DNA of 64,000 nt from Sporosarcina highlanderae (GCF_030433715.1 NZ_JAROCC010000007.1:122587-186586), one strand, 5' to 3'. Positions 1 through 8,527 are shown, numbered from the stretch's first letter. Translations and numbers: made by a program. The notes: a model not told the origin generated them from the sequence alone.

Positions 1-59
1 CGGGCTTGCATTCATACGCATGAGTTTGATAAATCAAATTCGAAGGAGGAGGCTGATAT

Positions 60-869
60 ATGGTTAGTCTACTGACAATAAATCCCGTGGCATTTTCTAT
101 AGGGCCTATCGAAGTTCGATGGTATGGTATTCTAATCACACTAGGAATTATCCTCGCATTTATGATCGTCCAAAAGGAGATGATAAGGCGAGGGATGAAT
201 CCTGATTTTCTGACTGACCTGCTAATTTGGGCAGTTCCAATTTCAATCATCAGTGCAAGGATTTATTACGTTACTTTTTCTTGGGAACATTATAAAGACA
301 ACCCTTTGAATATCATTCGCATTTGGGAAGGAGGCATTGCCATCCATGGCGCCTTAATCGGTGCATTAATTACTACGTACGTTTTCACAAGATTTAGAGG
401 TGTATCTTTCTGGAAAGTGGTAGATATTGCTGCGCCGGGTCTTTTGATTGGCCAAGTGATAGGAAGATGGGGGAATTTCATTAATCAAGAAGCACACGGT
501 GGCCCCGTTTCGGAAAATTTCCTCGAAACGACAATTATACCGGATTGGATCATCAATCAAATGACAATTGACGGCGTAATTTATTATCCGACATTCCTTT
601 ACGAATCATCGTGGAACTTTATTGGTTTAATCATCATTATCCTATTGCGTAAAGTGAACTTGATACGTGGCGAAATGTTCTTATTTTACGTCGTTTGGTA
701 TTCTGCCGGCCGTTTCTTTATAGAAGGAATGCGGACGGATAGCTTATATATTATCGGTGAACTTCGGGCGGCACAAATTGTGTCGGTTATTGCGATAGTA
801 GTTGCACTGATCATATTTGGCGTTAGACGTTATTGGCAAAAGATTGATGTGAATTATCAAGATAAGTAA
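60..869 (+). CDS. lgt: Prolipoprotein diacylglyceryl transferase (island copy)
   Basis: Membrane enzyme that moves diacylglycerol from phosphatidylglycerol to the lipobox Cys of prolipoproteins. The 269-aa length is normal for the family. Several hydrophobic segments are visible, and the Lgt signature GRWGNFINQEAHGG lies at about residues 137-150, with the conserved YGILI segment near residue 22. The ATG at 60 follows AAGGAGGAGG. The chromosomal lgt of Bacillales normally sits beside hprK; here the gene stands in a metal-resistance island whose MCO and CopL products both carry lipoboxes. I infer a dedicated accessory lgt, as known in other Gram-positive copper islands. Family assignment is secure; the dedicated role is inference. 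Confidence 0.93.
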   Translation: MVSLLTINPVAFSIGPIEVRWYGILITLGIILAFMIVQKEMIRRGMNPDFLTDLLIWAVPISIISARIYYVTFSWEHYKDNPLNIIRIWEGGIAIHGALIGALITTYVFTRFRGVSFWKVVDIAAPGLLIGQVIGRWGNFINQEAHGGPVSENFLETTIIPDWIINQMTIDGVIYYPTFLYESSWNFIGLIIIILLRKVNLIRGEMFLFYVVWYSAGRFFIEGMRTDSLYIIGELRAAQIVSVIAIVVALIIFGVRRYWQKIDVNYQDK

Positions 870-1236
870 AAGTGGCTGTGGGCAGTAAGATCACATAATA
901 TTGATTGAATAAAAATTCCGGTGTGTATGGACTACACGCAGGAATTTGTTGGTTCTTTGTCAAATGACGTTGGCGAAGAATAGTAGCCAACCATAATTTA
1001 GTTATTGTAGGGCTATCCAAGAAGTCAGTAAAGCTGGTTTTTTAGGATAGTCCTTTTTCATATAGTCCTCCATATATCCCGTTGTTTTCCGTTCCAGAAG
1101 GACGCTTTCAGCGGGTAGCAGGATTAATTTATCCAATATAATTATAAAAAATGACGTTAGTGAAGATCCTCCTCATCTCCTTTTAAAGGGATGGGGATTT
1201 CTTTCACCAACGTCATTTATTGTACAACCAATTTTT
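870..1236. repeat. Intergenic region with repeated ATGACGTT elements and a long hairpin
   Basis: No gene is seen. ATGACGTTGGCGAAG occurs at 964-978, the near copy ATGACGTTAGTGAAG at 1151-1165, and its inverted partner TTCACCAACGTCAT at 1203-1216. The last two form the arms of an imperfect hairpin of about 66 nt (1151-1216) that could terminate lgt and the converging nuclease gene. A second stem pairs GGGCTATCC (about 1011) with GGATAGTCC (about 1044). Confidence 0.5.
1081..1116 (+). repeat. Interspersed repeat copy 1 (TTCCGTTCCAGAAGGACGCTTTC type)
   Basis: A GTTG-T-TTTCCG-TCCAG--GGACGCTTTC segment matches a second copy at 63924-63954, about 63 kb away. Sequences of this type (TTTCCGCTCCAGGCGGACGCTTTCC) recur between genes in Bacillaceae and Planococcaceae genomes; that is recollection, not a search. 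Confidence 0.45.
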
Positions 1237-2160
1237 TTAGAATTTTAGTTTTTTTGTCAAGTCGGGAAAATCGATAAACGGGTTTCGGTTGCCCTGAATT
1301 TCAAAAATAGCTTTATTTCTATGTTTCTCGTAGTCGTTTACAGGAAATTGCTCATGCCATTGTACCAATAATGGGAGATTAATGGTCTTTTTAAAATGTA
1401 TTAAGATCTTTGTTGGGTATCGCAACAAAAAATATAGAGTTGCACGGGCAACCGGCCCTTTTCCATACTCAGGTTCGAAACGGTTGATATCATACAAGCC
1501 GCAGTGATTATGAAGTTTTACTGGGGTTTCTTTTGAATCGAATTCATAATACGGAAAGTTTGATCTTATACTATTGCACTTTGGTTCACAAGCAAAGAGG
1601 TGATGTAAATCACCTTTCATAGGTTCTTTGGCTCTAAACCAAGATTGGGGAACAACGTGTTCAGCATTAAACTTATGTTGACTTGAAACTTTTCTGACTT
1701 GCCTTCTGATTTTTTTGCGGGAATATCTTTGCTTATTAATAAGTTTTCGATACTGTTCAAACCGTTTCTGAACCGTATTGAAATCTTCTTCGATGACTAT
1801 TCTAGGATCTTTTTGTACACCGGAATAGATGTTTCTTAGTTGACCATCTGGTTGAAGATCCACCCAGGTGTATAGGTATTGATCTTTACTTACGTGATAA
1901 GGATGCTTATATTTGTGAGTCTCGGTTACAAGAGAGTGGAGGCTCTTGAATAATTTTTCGGGTTTCGATTCACTAAAAGAAATCTGGCAGTAATAATGCT
2001 CGATCCATGATTGATCCTGTGCCTGATTATAATATAGCTCATGTTTTGATTGAATACTTTGTTGATTCTTTGTTAATTGGGCTACAAGGACATCTGAATC
2101 ACATTCCTCCATACACTCTAATTCTTTCAACTCTTTTTTAATCAAGTTGATATTCTCCAT
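1237..2160 (-). CDS. Endonuclease I family (BsnA/EndA-like) nuclease, no signal peptide
   Basis: 307 aa. The C-terminal half carries the Endonuclease I (PF04231) signatures: AEHVVPQSWF with the general-base His, GDLHHLFACEPKCNSIRSN with the metal-binding Asn region, GPVARATLYFLLRY, and a GNRNPFIDFPDL tail. Family members are usually secreted non-specific DNases such as B. subtilis BsnA. Here the first 160 residues are charged and lack a leader, so a cytoplasmic location is likely. The ATG at 2160 is preferred over a GTG three codons upstream because AAAGGTGG sits 5 nt before it. The gene is convergent with lgt and follows copB on the same strand, with a hairpin between. A role in defence, competence or element biology is open. 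Confidence 0.85.
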   Translation of the reverse strand: MENINLIKKELKELECMEECDSDVLVAQLTKNQQSIQSKHELYYNQAQDQSWIEHYYCQISFSESKPEKLFKSLHSLVTETHKYKHPYHVSKDQYLYTWVDLQPDGQLRNIYSGVQKDPRIVIEEDFNTVQKRFEQYRKLINKQRYSRKKIRRQVRKVSSQHKFNAEHVVPQSWFRAKEPMKGDLHHLFACEPKCNSIRSNFPYYEFDSKETPVKLHNHCGLYDINRFEPEYGKGPVARATLYFLLRYPTKILIHFKKTINLPLLVQWHEQFPVNDYEKHRNKAIFEIQGNRNPFIDFPDLTKKLKF

Positions 2161-2244
2161 AGTTCCCACCTTTCTAAAAATCGAAATAAGGTGTACACCT
2201 GCACACTACTTTTTACTTGTTCCCTGATTGAGATATACTAGAAA

Positions 2245-2289
2245 AGTAAATACTAATACCACGTTTAGAAGTGGATATTAGTATTTACC
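2245..2289. terminator. Long hairpin between copB and the nuclease gene
   Basis: GTAAATACTAATA (2246-2258) is perfectly inverted at 2276-2288, with extra CAC/GTG pairs and a loop of about 8 nt. It lies downstream of copB and upstream of the nuclease on the minus strand, so it probably ends copB transcription. There is no long T-run, so a protein-binding dyad cannot be excluded. Confidence 0.5.
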
Positions 2290-2355
2290 TTAGGTTTGTT
2301 TACCCTATTTAATTAGGTTAGGATTTGATCGAATTACATGAACCACTCTTAGTCT

Positions 2356-4410
2356 TCATAATTTCAGAGTTCTTGCATTGATGGCTACAATTATAGTACT
2401 TAAAGACATTAATATTGCTCCAAGGGCTGGAGTTAGAACAATGCCGATAGGATATAATACTCCTGCTGCTAAAGGGATTGCAGCGATATTATAGCCAGCA
2501 GCCCACCACAAGTTTTGTGTCATCTTTCGGTAGGTAGCCCTTGAAAGTTTAATAATATTGACAACATCAAGCGGATTGCTTTTTACAAGGACAACATCGG
2601 CAGTTTCGATGGCTACATCAGTACCTGCACCTACAGCAATGCCTAGATCCGCTTTAGCAAGAGCAGGGGCATCGTTTACGCCGTCTCCAGTCATCGCAGT
2701 CCGAAGTCGTTCAACTTGTTGGATATGCTCAATCTTTTCGGATTTCTCGTGTGGAAGGACTTCAGCAAAAATTTCTTCCATCCCGAGTTGCTGGCCAACA
2801 TAATGTGCCACTTTTTCATTATCGCCTGTAAGCATGATGGATTTGACGTTCATTTCTTTTAGTATATTGATCGCATCTATGGCTGTCTCACGGACGATAT
2901 CCGCAAGGGCGATCATCCCTGCAAGTTTTTTGTCAATCAATGTGAATACTACCGTTTTTCCTTCCAAAGACCATTGATTGAATTGAATTTTATCAAATTT
3001 GAGGTTCAGCTCTTTCACATAACCAGGACTGACGACCATAACTTGTTTTCCCTCTACTATACCTTCTAGCCCTTTTCCGGTTAAAGATTGGAAACTTTCG
3101 ACTCGTTGAAGAGGGATGCCCATCTCTTCTGCTTTCCTGATTACACCTTTCGCAAGAGGGTGTTGTGATTGCGCTTCAACTGCGGCTGCATATGAAATAA
3201 CATTAACTTCACTAAAGTCCCCAAATGTATAGATGTTGGTTACACCGAACTCACCTTTCGTAAGTGTACCGGTTTTATCGAAGACGACTGCTTCAATATT
3301 TCGGGCGCCTTCAAAAGCAGCCCGATTTCGGATGAGGAGTCCATTTTTAGCTGCGATCGATGTTGAAACTGCCACAACCAATGGAGCTGCCAATCCTAAA
3401 GCATGTGGACAAGCAATGATTAGCACTGTCACCATTCTTTCCATGGCGAATGAAACGGGATAACCAAGGGAAATCCAAATAATGAACGTGATCAAGCCTG
3501 CTGCCAGTGCACCGTAAAACAACCACTTTGCAGCACGGTTGGCAAGGTCTTGGGCTCGTGATTTGGATTCTTGCGCTTCTCTTACCAAGGTAATTACTTG
3601 TGAAAGGTACGTTTCACTACCGGTTTTCATGACAGAGATGACTAAGGATCCTTCGCCATTTATAGATCCTCCAATTGCCTCTAGGCCGGCTTCTTTTTCC
3701 ACAGGAACTGATTCACCAGTAAGCATCGATTCATCAATTGTCGATTTCCCTTCAAGTATCATTCCATCAACCGGCACTTTTTCACCAGGCTTGACGAGTA
3801 CATGATCCCCTTTTTTCAACTGCGTTACATCAACTTCTTGAATGTTTCCATCAGCATCGATTAGATGTGCCTCCGAAGGCATCAGCTTTGCCAACTCTTC
3901 CAAAGCCTTTGATGCACCCATGACTGAACGCATTTCAATCCAATGACCAAGAAGCATAATGTCGACTAAAGTAGCCAATTCCCAGAAGAAATCATTTTCT
4001 GCAAAGCCGAAAACTGCTGCTGTACTATATACGTAGGCCACAGTAATCGCCAATGTAATCAACGTCATCATTCCGGGGGTTCTACTTTTTATCTCATCCT
4101 TAGCTCCAACAAGAAATGGCCAACCTCCATAAAAGAATACAAAGGTAGATAATGCAAAAAGAATATACAAATCCCCAGTAAAACGCCAGTCAACATTCAA
4201 AAACATTTGAATCATTGGTGACAAAATTAAAATAGGAATAGTAACAATTAGCGAAATATAAAAACGCCTTTTAAAATCTTCGACCATATGTGCATGATGA
4301 TTGTGATGTCCGTGATGTTGTTCGTGGGAATGTTTGGAATGCTGATCATGTTGTTGCCCAGGTGCAGAATGTTTTTCCGATTCGTGGTGATGATGTGAGT
4401 GGTTCGACAC
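2356..4410 (-). CDS. copB: CopB-type copper-translocating P-type ATPase (P1B-3), His-rich N-terminus
   Basis: 684-aa membrane pump exporting copper. It lacks an HMA domain but has a His-rich N-terminal tail (first ~40 residues with repeated HH/HHH). Then come TGES (actuator), the ion-site motif CPH (about residue 333) instead of CPC, DKTGTLTKG (phosphorylated Asp), HPLAKG, MLTGDN and [14 protein letters not shown] places it with CopB-like ATPases, known for Cu(I)/Cu(II) or Ag export. The GTG at 4410 is chosen because GAGGAGG lies 7 nt upstream; an ATG at 4461 extends the frame but has no ribosome site. It is divergent from the cupredoxin gene, and the shared upstream region holds a CsoR-like palindrome. 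Confidence 0.93.
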   Translation of the reverse strand: MSNHSHHHHESEKHSAPGQQHDQHSKHSHEQHHGHHNHHAHMVEDFKRRFYISLIVTIPILILSPMIQMFLNVDWRFTGDLYILFALSTFVFFYGGWPFLVGAKDEIKSRTPGMMTLITLAITVAYVYSTAAVFGFAENDFFWELATLVDIMLLGHWIEMRSVMGASKALEELAKLMPSEAHLIDADGNIQEVDVTQLKKGDHVLVKPGEKVPVDGMILEGKSTIDESMLTGESVPVEKEAGLEAIGGSINGEGSLVISVMKTGSETYLSQVITLVREAQESKSRAQDLANRAAKWLFYGALAAGLITFIIWISLGYPVSFAMERMVTVLIIACPHALGLAAPLVVAVSTSIAAKNGLLIRNRAAFEGARNIEAVVFDKTGTLTKGEFGVTNIYTFGDFSEVNVISYAAAVEAQSQHPLAKGVIRKAEEMGIPLQRVESFQSLTGKGLEGIVEGKQVMVVSPGYVKELNLKFDKIQFNQWSLEGKTVVFTLIDKKLAGMIALADIVRETAIDAINILKEMNVKSIMLTGDNEKVAHYVGQQLGMEEIFAEVLPHEKSEKIEHIQQVERLRTAMTGDGVNDAPALAKADLGIAVGAGTDVAIETADVVLVKSNPLDVVNIIKLSRATYRKMTQNLWWAAGYNIAAIPLAAGVLYPIGIVLTPALGAILMSLSTIIVAINARTLKL

Positions 4411-4542
4411 ACCATTACCTCCTCTCTTATCCAATTTTAGGTATGTGTCAATTATACCCATTAAATATGCAAAGTTTATGCACTATTTGTCATTCAACTT
4501 GAATTTCTCCCAAAAATCCATCATTTAGTTCATGGATTCGAC

Positions 4543-4559
4543 ATACCCTTGTAAGGTAT
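4543..4559. promoter_or_regulatory. CsoR-like operator between copB and the cupredoxin gene
   Basis: ATACC-CTTGTAA-GGTAT: perfect 5-bp arms around a 7-nt centre, the same geometry as the operator before copZ at 8559-8575. It is preceded by TTCGACA, resembling a -35 box in the copZ arrangement. It lies 58 bp upstream of the cupredoxin ATG and 132 bp upstream of the copB GTG, so it could control either or both genes. Confidence 0.6.
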
Positions 4560-4617
4560 ATAGCGTTTGCAATATGATTATGGTTTGATTAATATTTGTC
4601 AAAAAGGTGGGGGATTA

Positions 4618-5541
4618 ATGGGGGATTACCAGTTATTTGTACTAGGTTCACTGGGTTTATTAACTTTCATAGTTGTTATCTTGGCTGTAAGATTAAAAAA
4701 AGTATTAGGGACTATGCAAGGCATGATCATCTCAATGTTCTATGGTATGAACGTGGGCTTGACTGCTGGTGTTCTACTAGGTGTAACTTATCAAGGGGAG
4801 CTATTCCTTTCAACAATCCTCTCAATGGCCATTGGTGTTTTTGCAGGCTCATTGTGTGGACTGTGCTTTGGAGTTCTATCGGTATTAGAGGGAGTTATGG
4901 CTGGATTAATGGGCGGTATGATGGGGGCAATGGTTGGAGAGATGATTCGTGCAGACCAGTCGATTAGTTTGGTCCAGATTTTTTTGTTTTTATCAATCAG
5001 CACTATTTTTATTATAGCTATTGTGAAAACTCCTCGAAATGCAAAGGTGCACAAAAAAAAGTGGTTATTAAAACCTTTGGTGATCTCAACATTTATTGCT
5101 TTTTACTTAATTGGTGGCAATTCCATAGCAGAGAAAAATAGAATTTTAGGGGAATCGTCATCATCTAACAGTCATCATTCAGCAACATCTAATTCAACCG
5201 AGAAACTTAATAAAGAAGGACAAATTATTACTATAGATGCCATTGATATGAAGTACTCAACTAATAAAATTATAGTTGAGAAAGACAGAGAGGTCACCTT
5301 GACACTCAAAAATCTAGATAATATAGATCATGATATTGAAATTAAAGTTTCATCCCTTCCAAATAGTAATGAATCACATCATAATCATCAAACAGGAAGC
5401 AATGTGATACATCTCCATGCCTCACCAAAAAGTACTGAAACTCTTACATTTACACCTACTGAATCAGGAATTTATGAATTTTATTGTACTATTCCCGGGC
5501 ATAAGGAATTTGGAATGATTGGTCAATTCATTGTAAGCTAG
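4618..5541 (+). CDS. Polytopic membrane protein with C-terminal cupredoxin domain
   Basis: 307 aa. The N-terminal ~160 residues form four or five hydrophobic segments, including a Gly/Met-rich one (GVMAGLMGGMMGAMVGEM), followed by one more segment near residue 165. A Ser/His-rich linker leads to a cupredoxin fold. Its probable type-1 copper ligands are His in NLDNIDHDIEI and the C-x4-H-x4-M of FYCTIPGHKEFGM. The domain probably lies outside the membrane. The ATG at 4618 has AAAGGTGGGGG just upstream; the frame is open to 4567 without a ribosome site. A downstream thioredoxin-like gene is only 21 nt away, suggesting an operon. Cu binding or delivery is inferred; I do not recognise the membrane half. 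Confidence 0.8.
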   Translation: MGDYQLFVLGSLGLLTFIVVILAVRLKKVLGTMQGMIISMFYGMNVGLTAGVLLGVTYQGELFLSTILSMAIGVFAGSLCGLCFGVLSVLEGVMAGLMGGMMGAMVGEMIRADQSISLVQIFLFLSISTIFIIAIVKTPRNAKVHKKKWLLKPLVISTFIAFYLIGGNSIAEKNRILGESSSSNSHHSATSNSTEKLNKEGQIITIDAIDMKYSTNKIIVEKDREVTLTLKNLDNIDHDIEIKVSSLPNSNESHHNHQTGSNVIHLHASPKSTETLTFTPTESGIYEFYCTIPGHKEFGMIGQFIVS

Positions 5542-5562
5542 CACTTAACAGAAGGGGTGAAT

Positions 5563-6144
5563 GTGATTAAATGGACCGTAGGCATTTTAATAGCAGTACT
5601 AATTATCAGTGGGATTATTATTAAAATGGTTAAGTCAAATACAGAACTAACTGAGTCGATTGAAACAATTCAAGCCGCGTATGTAACATCGGTAATAGAT
5701 AATGAATCAGGACTTGAAAAAGGAAAAGTACCACCGAATTTTGAACTTCCTACGCTTTCGGGTGAAAAAGTGAAGCTAACTGATTATAAAGGGAAAATAG
5801 TTATTCTTAATTTCTGGGCGTCATGGTGTGGCCCATGCAAGGTGGAAATGCCCCATATGCAAAATTATTATAAGAATAACAAGGATGCTACAAATGTGGA
5901 AATCATTGCAGTTAATATGACCTCCGAAGAGAGAGGAGGGCAGAAAAGTATTGAGAAGTTTGTCAAGGAGTACGGACTAACTTTTCCTATCCTACTGGAT
6001 AATGATGGAATAGTGATGGATTTGTATAATATCATAACGATTCCGACCACGTATGTAATTGACACGGATGGAGTAATCAGTCAAAAGATACTTGGACCTA
6101 TGGATGACAAAATGATAAATGAACTTGTTGAGAATCTTAAGTAG
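5563..6144 (+). CDS. TlpA/ResA-like membrane-anchored thiol-disulfide oxidoreductase
   Basis: 193 aa with an N-terminal membrane anchor (about residues 4-24) and a thioredoxin-like domain from about residue 50. The domain has WASWCGPCK as the CxxC active site and a cis-Pro segment IPTTYVID. Such proteins reduce disulfides outside the membrane, for example in cytochrome c maturation or in keeping Cu sites reduced. The GTG at 5563 is chosen because AGAAGGGG precedes it at the right distance; a GTG two codons earlier overlaps that site. Probably co-transcribed with the cupredoxin gene, where it may keep copper-binding Cys reduced (inference). Confidence 0.85.
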   Translation: MIKWTVGILIAVLIISGIIIKMVKSNTELTESIETIQAAYVTSVIDNESGLEKGKVPPNFELPTLSGEKVKLTDYKGKIVILNFWASWCGPCKVEMPHMQNYYKNNKDATNVEIIAVNMTSEERGGQKSIEKFVKEYGLTFPILLDNDGIVMDLYNIITIPTTYVIDTDGVISQKILGPMDDKMINELVENLK

Positions 6145-6177
6145 AAGCCTTCAATAAATGTGATAATCTATATAACG

Positions 6178-6212
6178 AAAACGCTTAGATGAATTTTTTC
6201 TAAGCGTTTTTT
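6178..6212 (+). terminator. Rho-independent terminator after the thioredoxin-like gene
   Basis: AAACGCTTAG pairs with CTAAGCGTTT around a 10-11 nt loop, followed by T-run. It closes the cupredoxin-tlpA unit. Confidence 0.85.
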
Positions 6213-6374
6213 GACGTGCCCATGTATTTCTGCATTTTTTATCCTTAAAAAATCCTAAGATTAGTAATGTGAATGTCATGTTATTGTAAAGCGGATTTCA
6301 TATTCTTTGTGCTAAAGTTAACCTATAAATAGAACAGAACAAATAGATAGAAAATAATACAGTTGGGGTGGAAA

Positions 6375-6836
6375 ATGAAAATACGTGTTTATCAATTAGT
6401 AATGGCTGTGTTTCTTATGAGCACGATACAATTTACGATTCTAAATAAAGCCAGTGCTGCAAATTCAAATGATATAGCATCCTATGCCGAAAAGTTTCAT
6501 GGTACGCCGTATAAATTTGGAGGTACAACTCCCAAGGGCTTTGACTGTTCGGGATATATACGGTACGTCTTTAATGAGTTAAACATCAGTTTACCAAGAA
6601 CATCGGCAGACCAGTTTAGAGTAGGAACTTCGATTAGTAAAGAAGATCTGATGCCTGGGGATCTTGTGTTTTTTGCAAATACGTATAAAAAAGGAATTTC
6701 ACACACGGGAATCTACTTAGGGAATAACGAATTTATCTCAGCCAAGAGCCGTGGTGTTCTTAAGGCCAATTTAAAAACAGATCCTTATTGGGCTCCGAAG
6801 TATGCCGGTGCCAAACGTGTAGCGAATATTCACTAA
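6375..6836 (+). CDS. Secreted NlpC/P60 peptidoglycan peptidase
   Basis: 153 aa. A signal peptide (residues 1-28, ending in ASA) precedes one NlpC/P60 domain with the catalytic Cys in FDCSGY and the catalytic His in SHTGIYLG. At the position that usually holds a third polar His/Asn the sequence reads FISAKS, so the triad may be altered. The ATG at 6375 has GGGGTGG upstream. The frame stops exactly where SLH-domain coding continues in another frame, so this was probably the N-terminal half of a longer S-layer-anchored wall hydrolase. Confidence 0.85.
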   Translation: MKIRVYQLVMAVFLMSTIQFTILNKASAANSNDIASYAEKFHGTPYKFGGTTPKGFDCSGYIRYVFNELNISLPRTSADQFRVGTSISKEDLMPGDLVFFANTYKKGISHTGIYLGNNEFISAKSRGVLKANLKTDPYWAPKYAGAKRVANIH

Positions 6837-7327
6837 ACGAAATCGGCGTCATAAATGGCTATGAAGATTCCACATTTAAACCTGAAAAGTCAATTACACG
6901 AGGTCAAACAGCAGCAATGATAAATCGTGAACTCAAATTAAAGGCATCCACCGAAGTAACATTTACGAATGTTGCGCCTAATCACCAATATGCAGCCGAC
7001 ATCGCGGCTTTGAATGAAGCAGGAATCCTTCAAGGTTATGCAACAGGTGATTTTGGTATTAACGACAAACTTACACGTGCGCATCTTGCCGCAATCGTGG
7101 ATAGATCGTTTGATCTTCAAGAAAAAATAGATGGTAATGTGAAAGTCGCGTCCAATTATAATGATGTACCATCTAGTCACTGGGCGTCCGAATCAATTCA
7201 TGCACTGAAGACATTGGATCAGACAACAGTGTTTCAATCTAAAAACTTTAGCATCGCTAAAGAAGCGACACGCGCAGAATTCTCAGCTGCCGTATATAGT
7301 GCAATTTCGGGAAGTTACTATTTATAA
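6830..7327 (+). pseudogene. SLH-domain remnant, frameshifted tail of the NlpC/P60 gene
   Basis: Translation in a frame different from the NlpC/P60 gene gives a truncated first SLH repeat (from NEIGVINGYEDSTFKP) and two fuller repeats beginning near NVAPNHQYAADIAAL and DVPSSHWASESIHAL. There is no start codon with a ribosome site after the NlpC stop. The first SLH repeat lacks its opening half, so a small deletion with a frame change is the simplest explanation. A sequencing error is possible but would not restore the missing residues. Confidence 0.7.
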
Positions 7328-7365
7328 AAGGCACCCATCGTGTTGAAAAGATGGGTGCCTTTTTT
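7328..7365 (+). terminator. Rho-independent terminator after the SLH remnant
   Basis: AAGGCACCCATC pairs with GATGGGTGCCTT around a 10-nt loop, followed by TTTTTT. Confidence 0.92.
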
Positions 7366-7529
7366 AATAGCATTTCGGCTAGGATTCTCAAATGTGATAG
7401 GTTAAAAGTTTTCAAAATTCCTGGAACTGATATTTTACTTTGATTTGCTTTATATTAGGATTTTCAGTAATAATGATATTGCATGTAACATTTGTATAAG
7501 TGCAAATACAAAACTCAAAGGAGTAAATC

Positions 7530-8150
7530 ATGAAGGAAAATAAAATAAAAATCGCTGTAAATGGCGGTATCAATTATGGTGCTAAGCTCACTGCAAAACA
7601 GCTAATGGTATTGGCCAAACATTTAGGAGATGATGAGGAACTCGAGTTAACTACTTTTCAGCAATTATACGTTGAGATACCTGAAGAGAAAAAAGAAGAA
7701 ATCATTGCAGAGTTTAATGAAGCTGGACTTCATTGTTATCCAGTCGGGAATTATGTTAAAAGTTTACGGACATGTAACTTTTGCAAAGGGTCTGAAGAAG
7801 AAGGAATGCCTGTTGCGATTGAATTGAACAATAGAATAGCAGGAACTCCAGTTCCTGTCACGTTAAGACCTGCATATACAGGTTGTCCAGTTGGTTGTGG
7901 AGAGCCGCTCATGAATGATATTGGTGTTATGAAGACAAGGGATACTTATAGTCTGTATATCGGTGGAAAATCAAAAGGAAACGATGCTTCAGTCGGTCAA
8001 TTATTCAAGGATAAGCTTTCTCCGGAAGAATTGTATTCAGTTGTTGAACAATTAATTGATTTATACGGCAGACAGGGAAAAAAGCGGGAACAATTTCACA
8101 AGTTTGTAAAACGGGTTGGAAACGAAGCTTTATTTGAGCATATCAAATGA
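7530..8150 (+). CDS. Half-size nitrite/sulfite reductase-like protein
   Basis: 206 aa, far shorter than full siroheme sulfite or nitrite reductases (over 500 aa). The N-terminal part resembles the ferredoxin-like half domain (LTAKQLMVLAKHL, ELTTFQQLYVEIP). The middle holds CNFCKG and, about 45 residues on, GCPVGCGEPLMNDIGVM, close to the paired Cys motifs that bind the 4Fe-4S/siroheme centre. The first motif is CxxC rather than Cx5C. AAGGAG precedes the ATG. It lies directly upstream of csoR, 89 nt away. A redox or Fe-S sulfur role tied to metal stress is conceivable but not shown. Confidence 0.75.
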   Translation: MKENKIKIAVNGGINYGAKLTAKQLMVLAKHLGDDEELELTTFQQLYVEIPEEKKEEIIAEFNEAGLHCYPVGNYVKSLRTCNFCKGSEEEGMPVAIELNNRIAGTPVPVTLRPAYTGCPVGCGEPLMNDIGVMKTRDTYSLYIGGKSKGNDASVGQLFKDKLSPEELYSVVEQLIDLYGRQGKKREQFHKFVKRVGNEALFEHIK

Positions 8151-8168
8151 AACCGTCGTTAATTTGCA

Positions 8169-8198
8169 TTGGAATTGAAAGAAGTAAAGAGTTATAAT
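8169..8198 (+). promoter_or_regulatory. Probable csoR promoter
   Basis: TTGGAA (8169-8174), 18 nt, then a perfect TATAAT (8193-8198), 42 nt before the csoR ATG. No CsoR palindrome overlaps it, so csoR may be expressed constitutively. Confidence 0.5.
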
Positions 8199-8239
8199 AG
8201 GGATAAGGGGTATGATTACTAGTCGGGGAGGGGAGAAGA

Positions 8240-8527
8240 ATGCAGGAAACAAACAAATCTACTGTTCAACCAAATAAGCAGCAGCTTCTAAACCGTTTAA
8301 AACGCATTGAAGGGCAAGTGAGGGGGGTTCATCAAATGGTTGAAAACGACCGTTACTGTGTGGATATTTTACACCAAATCAGTGCCATTCAATCAGCGAT
8401 GAACAAGGTTTCTCTCGCTTTGCTGGAAGATCACACTCATCACTGTGTAGCAAATGCGATTAAAGGGCAAGACGGCGAAAATTCCATTAAGGAATTGATG
8501 GATGTCATGAAAACAATGACGAAATAA
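8240..8527 (+). CDS. csoR: Copper-sensing repressor CsoR
   Basis: 95-aa all-helical DNA-binding repressor of the CsoR/RcnR family. The Cu(I) ligands are present in the canonical spacing: Cys40 (RYCVDIL), His65 and Cys69 (EDHTHHC), matching the C-x24-H-x3-C pattern of B. subtilis CsoR. Conserved RLKRIEGQVRG near the N-terminus. GGGGAGGGGAG precedes the ATG. It sits just upstream of copZ-copA and should release the operator at 8559 when loaded with Cu(I). Confidence 0.96.
   Translation: MQETNKSTVQPNKQQLLNRLKRIEGQVRGVHQMVENDRYCVDILHQISAIQSAMNKVSLALLEDHTHHCVANAIKGQDGENSIKELMDVMKTMTK

Noticed and set aside
4411..4461. N-terminal extension of CopB from the ATG at 4461
   Set aside because: The extension reads through the AGGAGG that serves the GTG at 4410 and has no ribosome site of its own.
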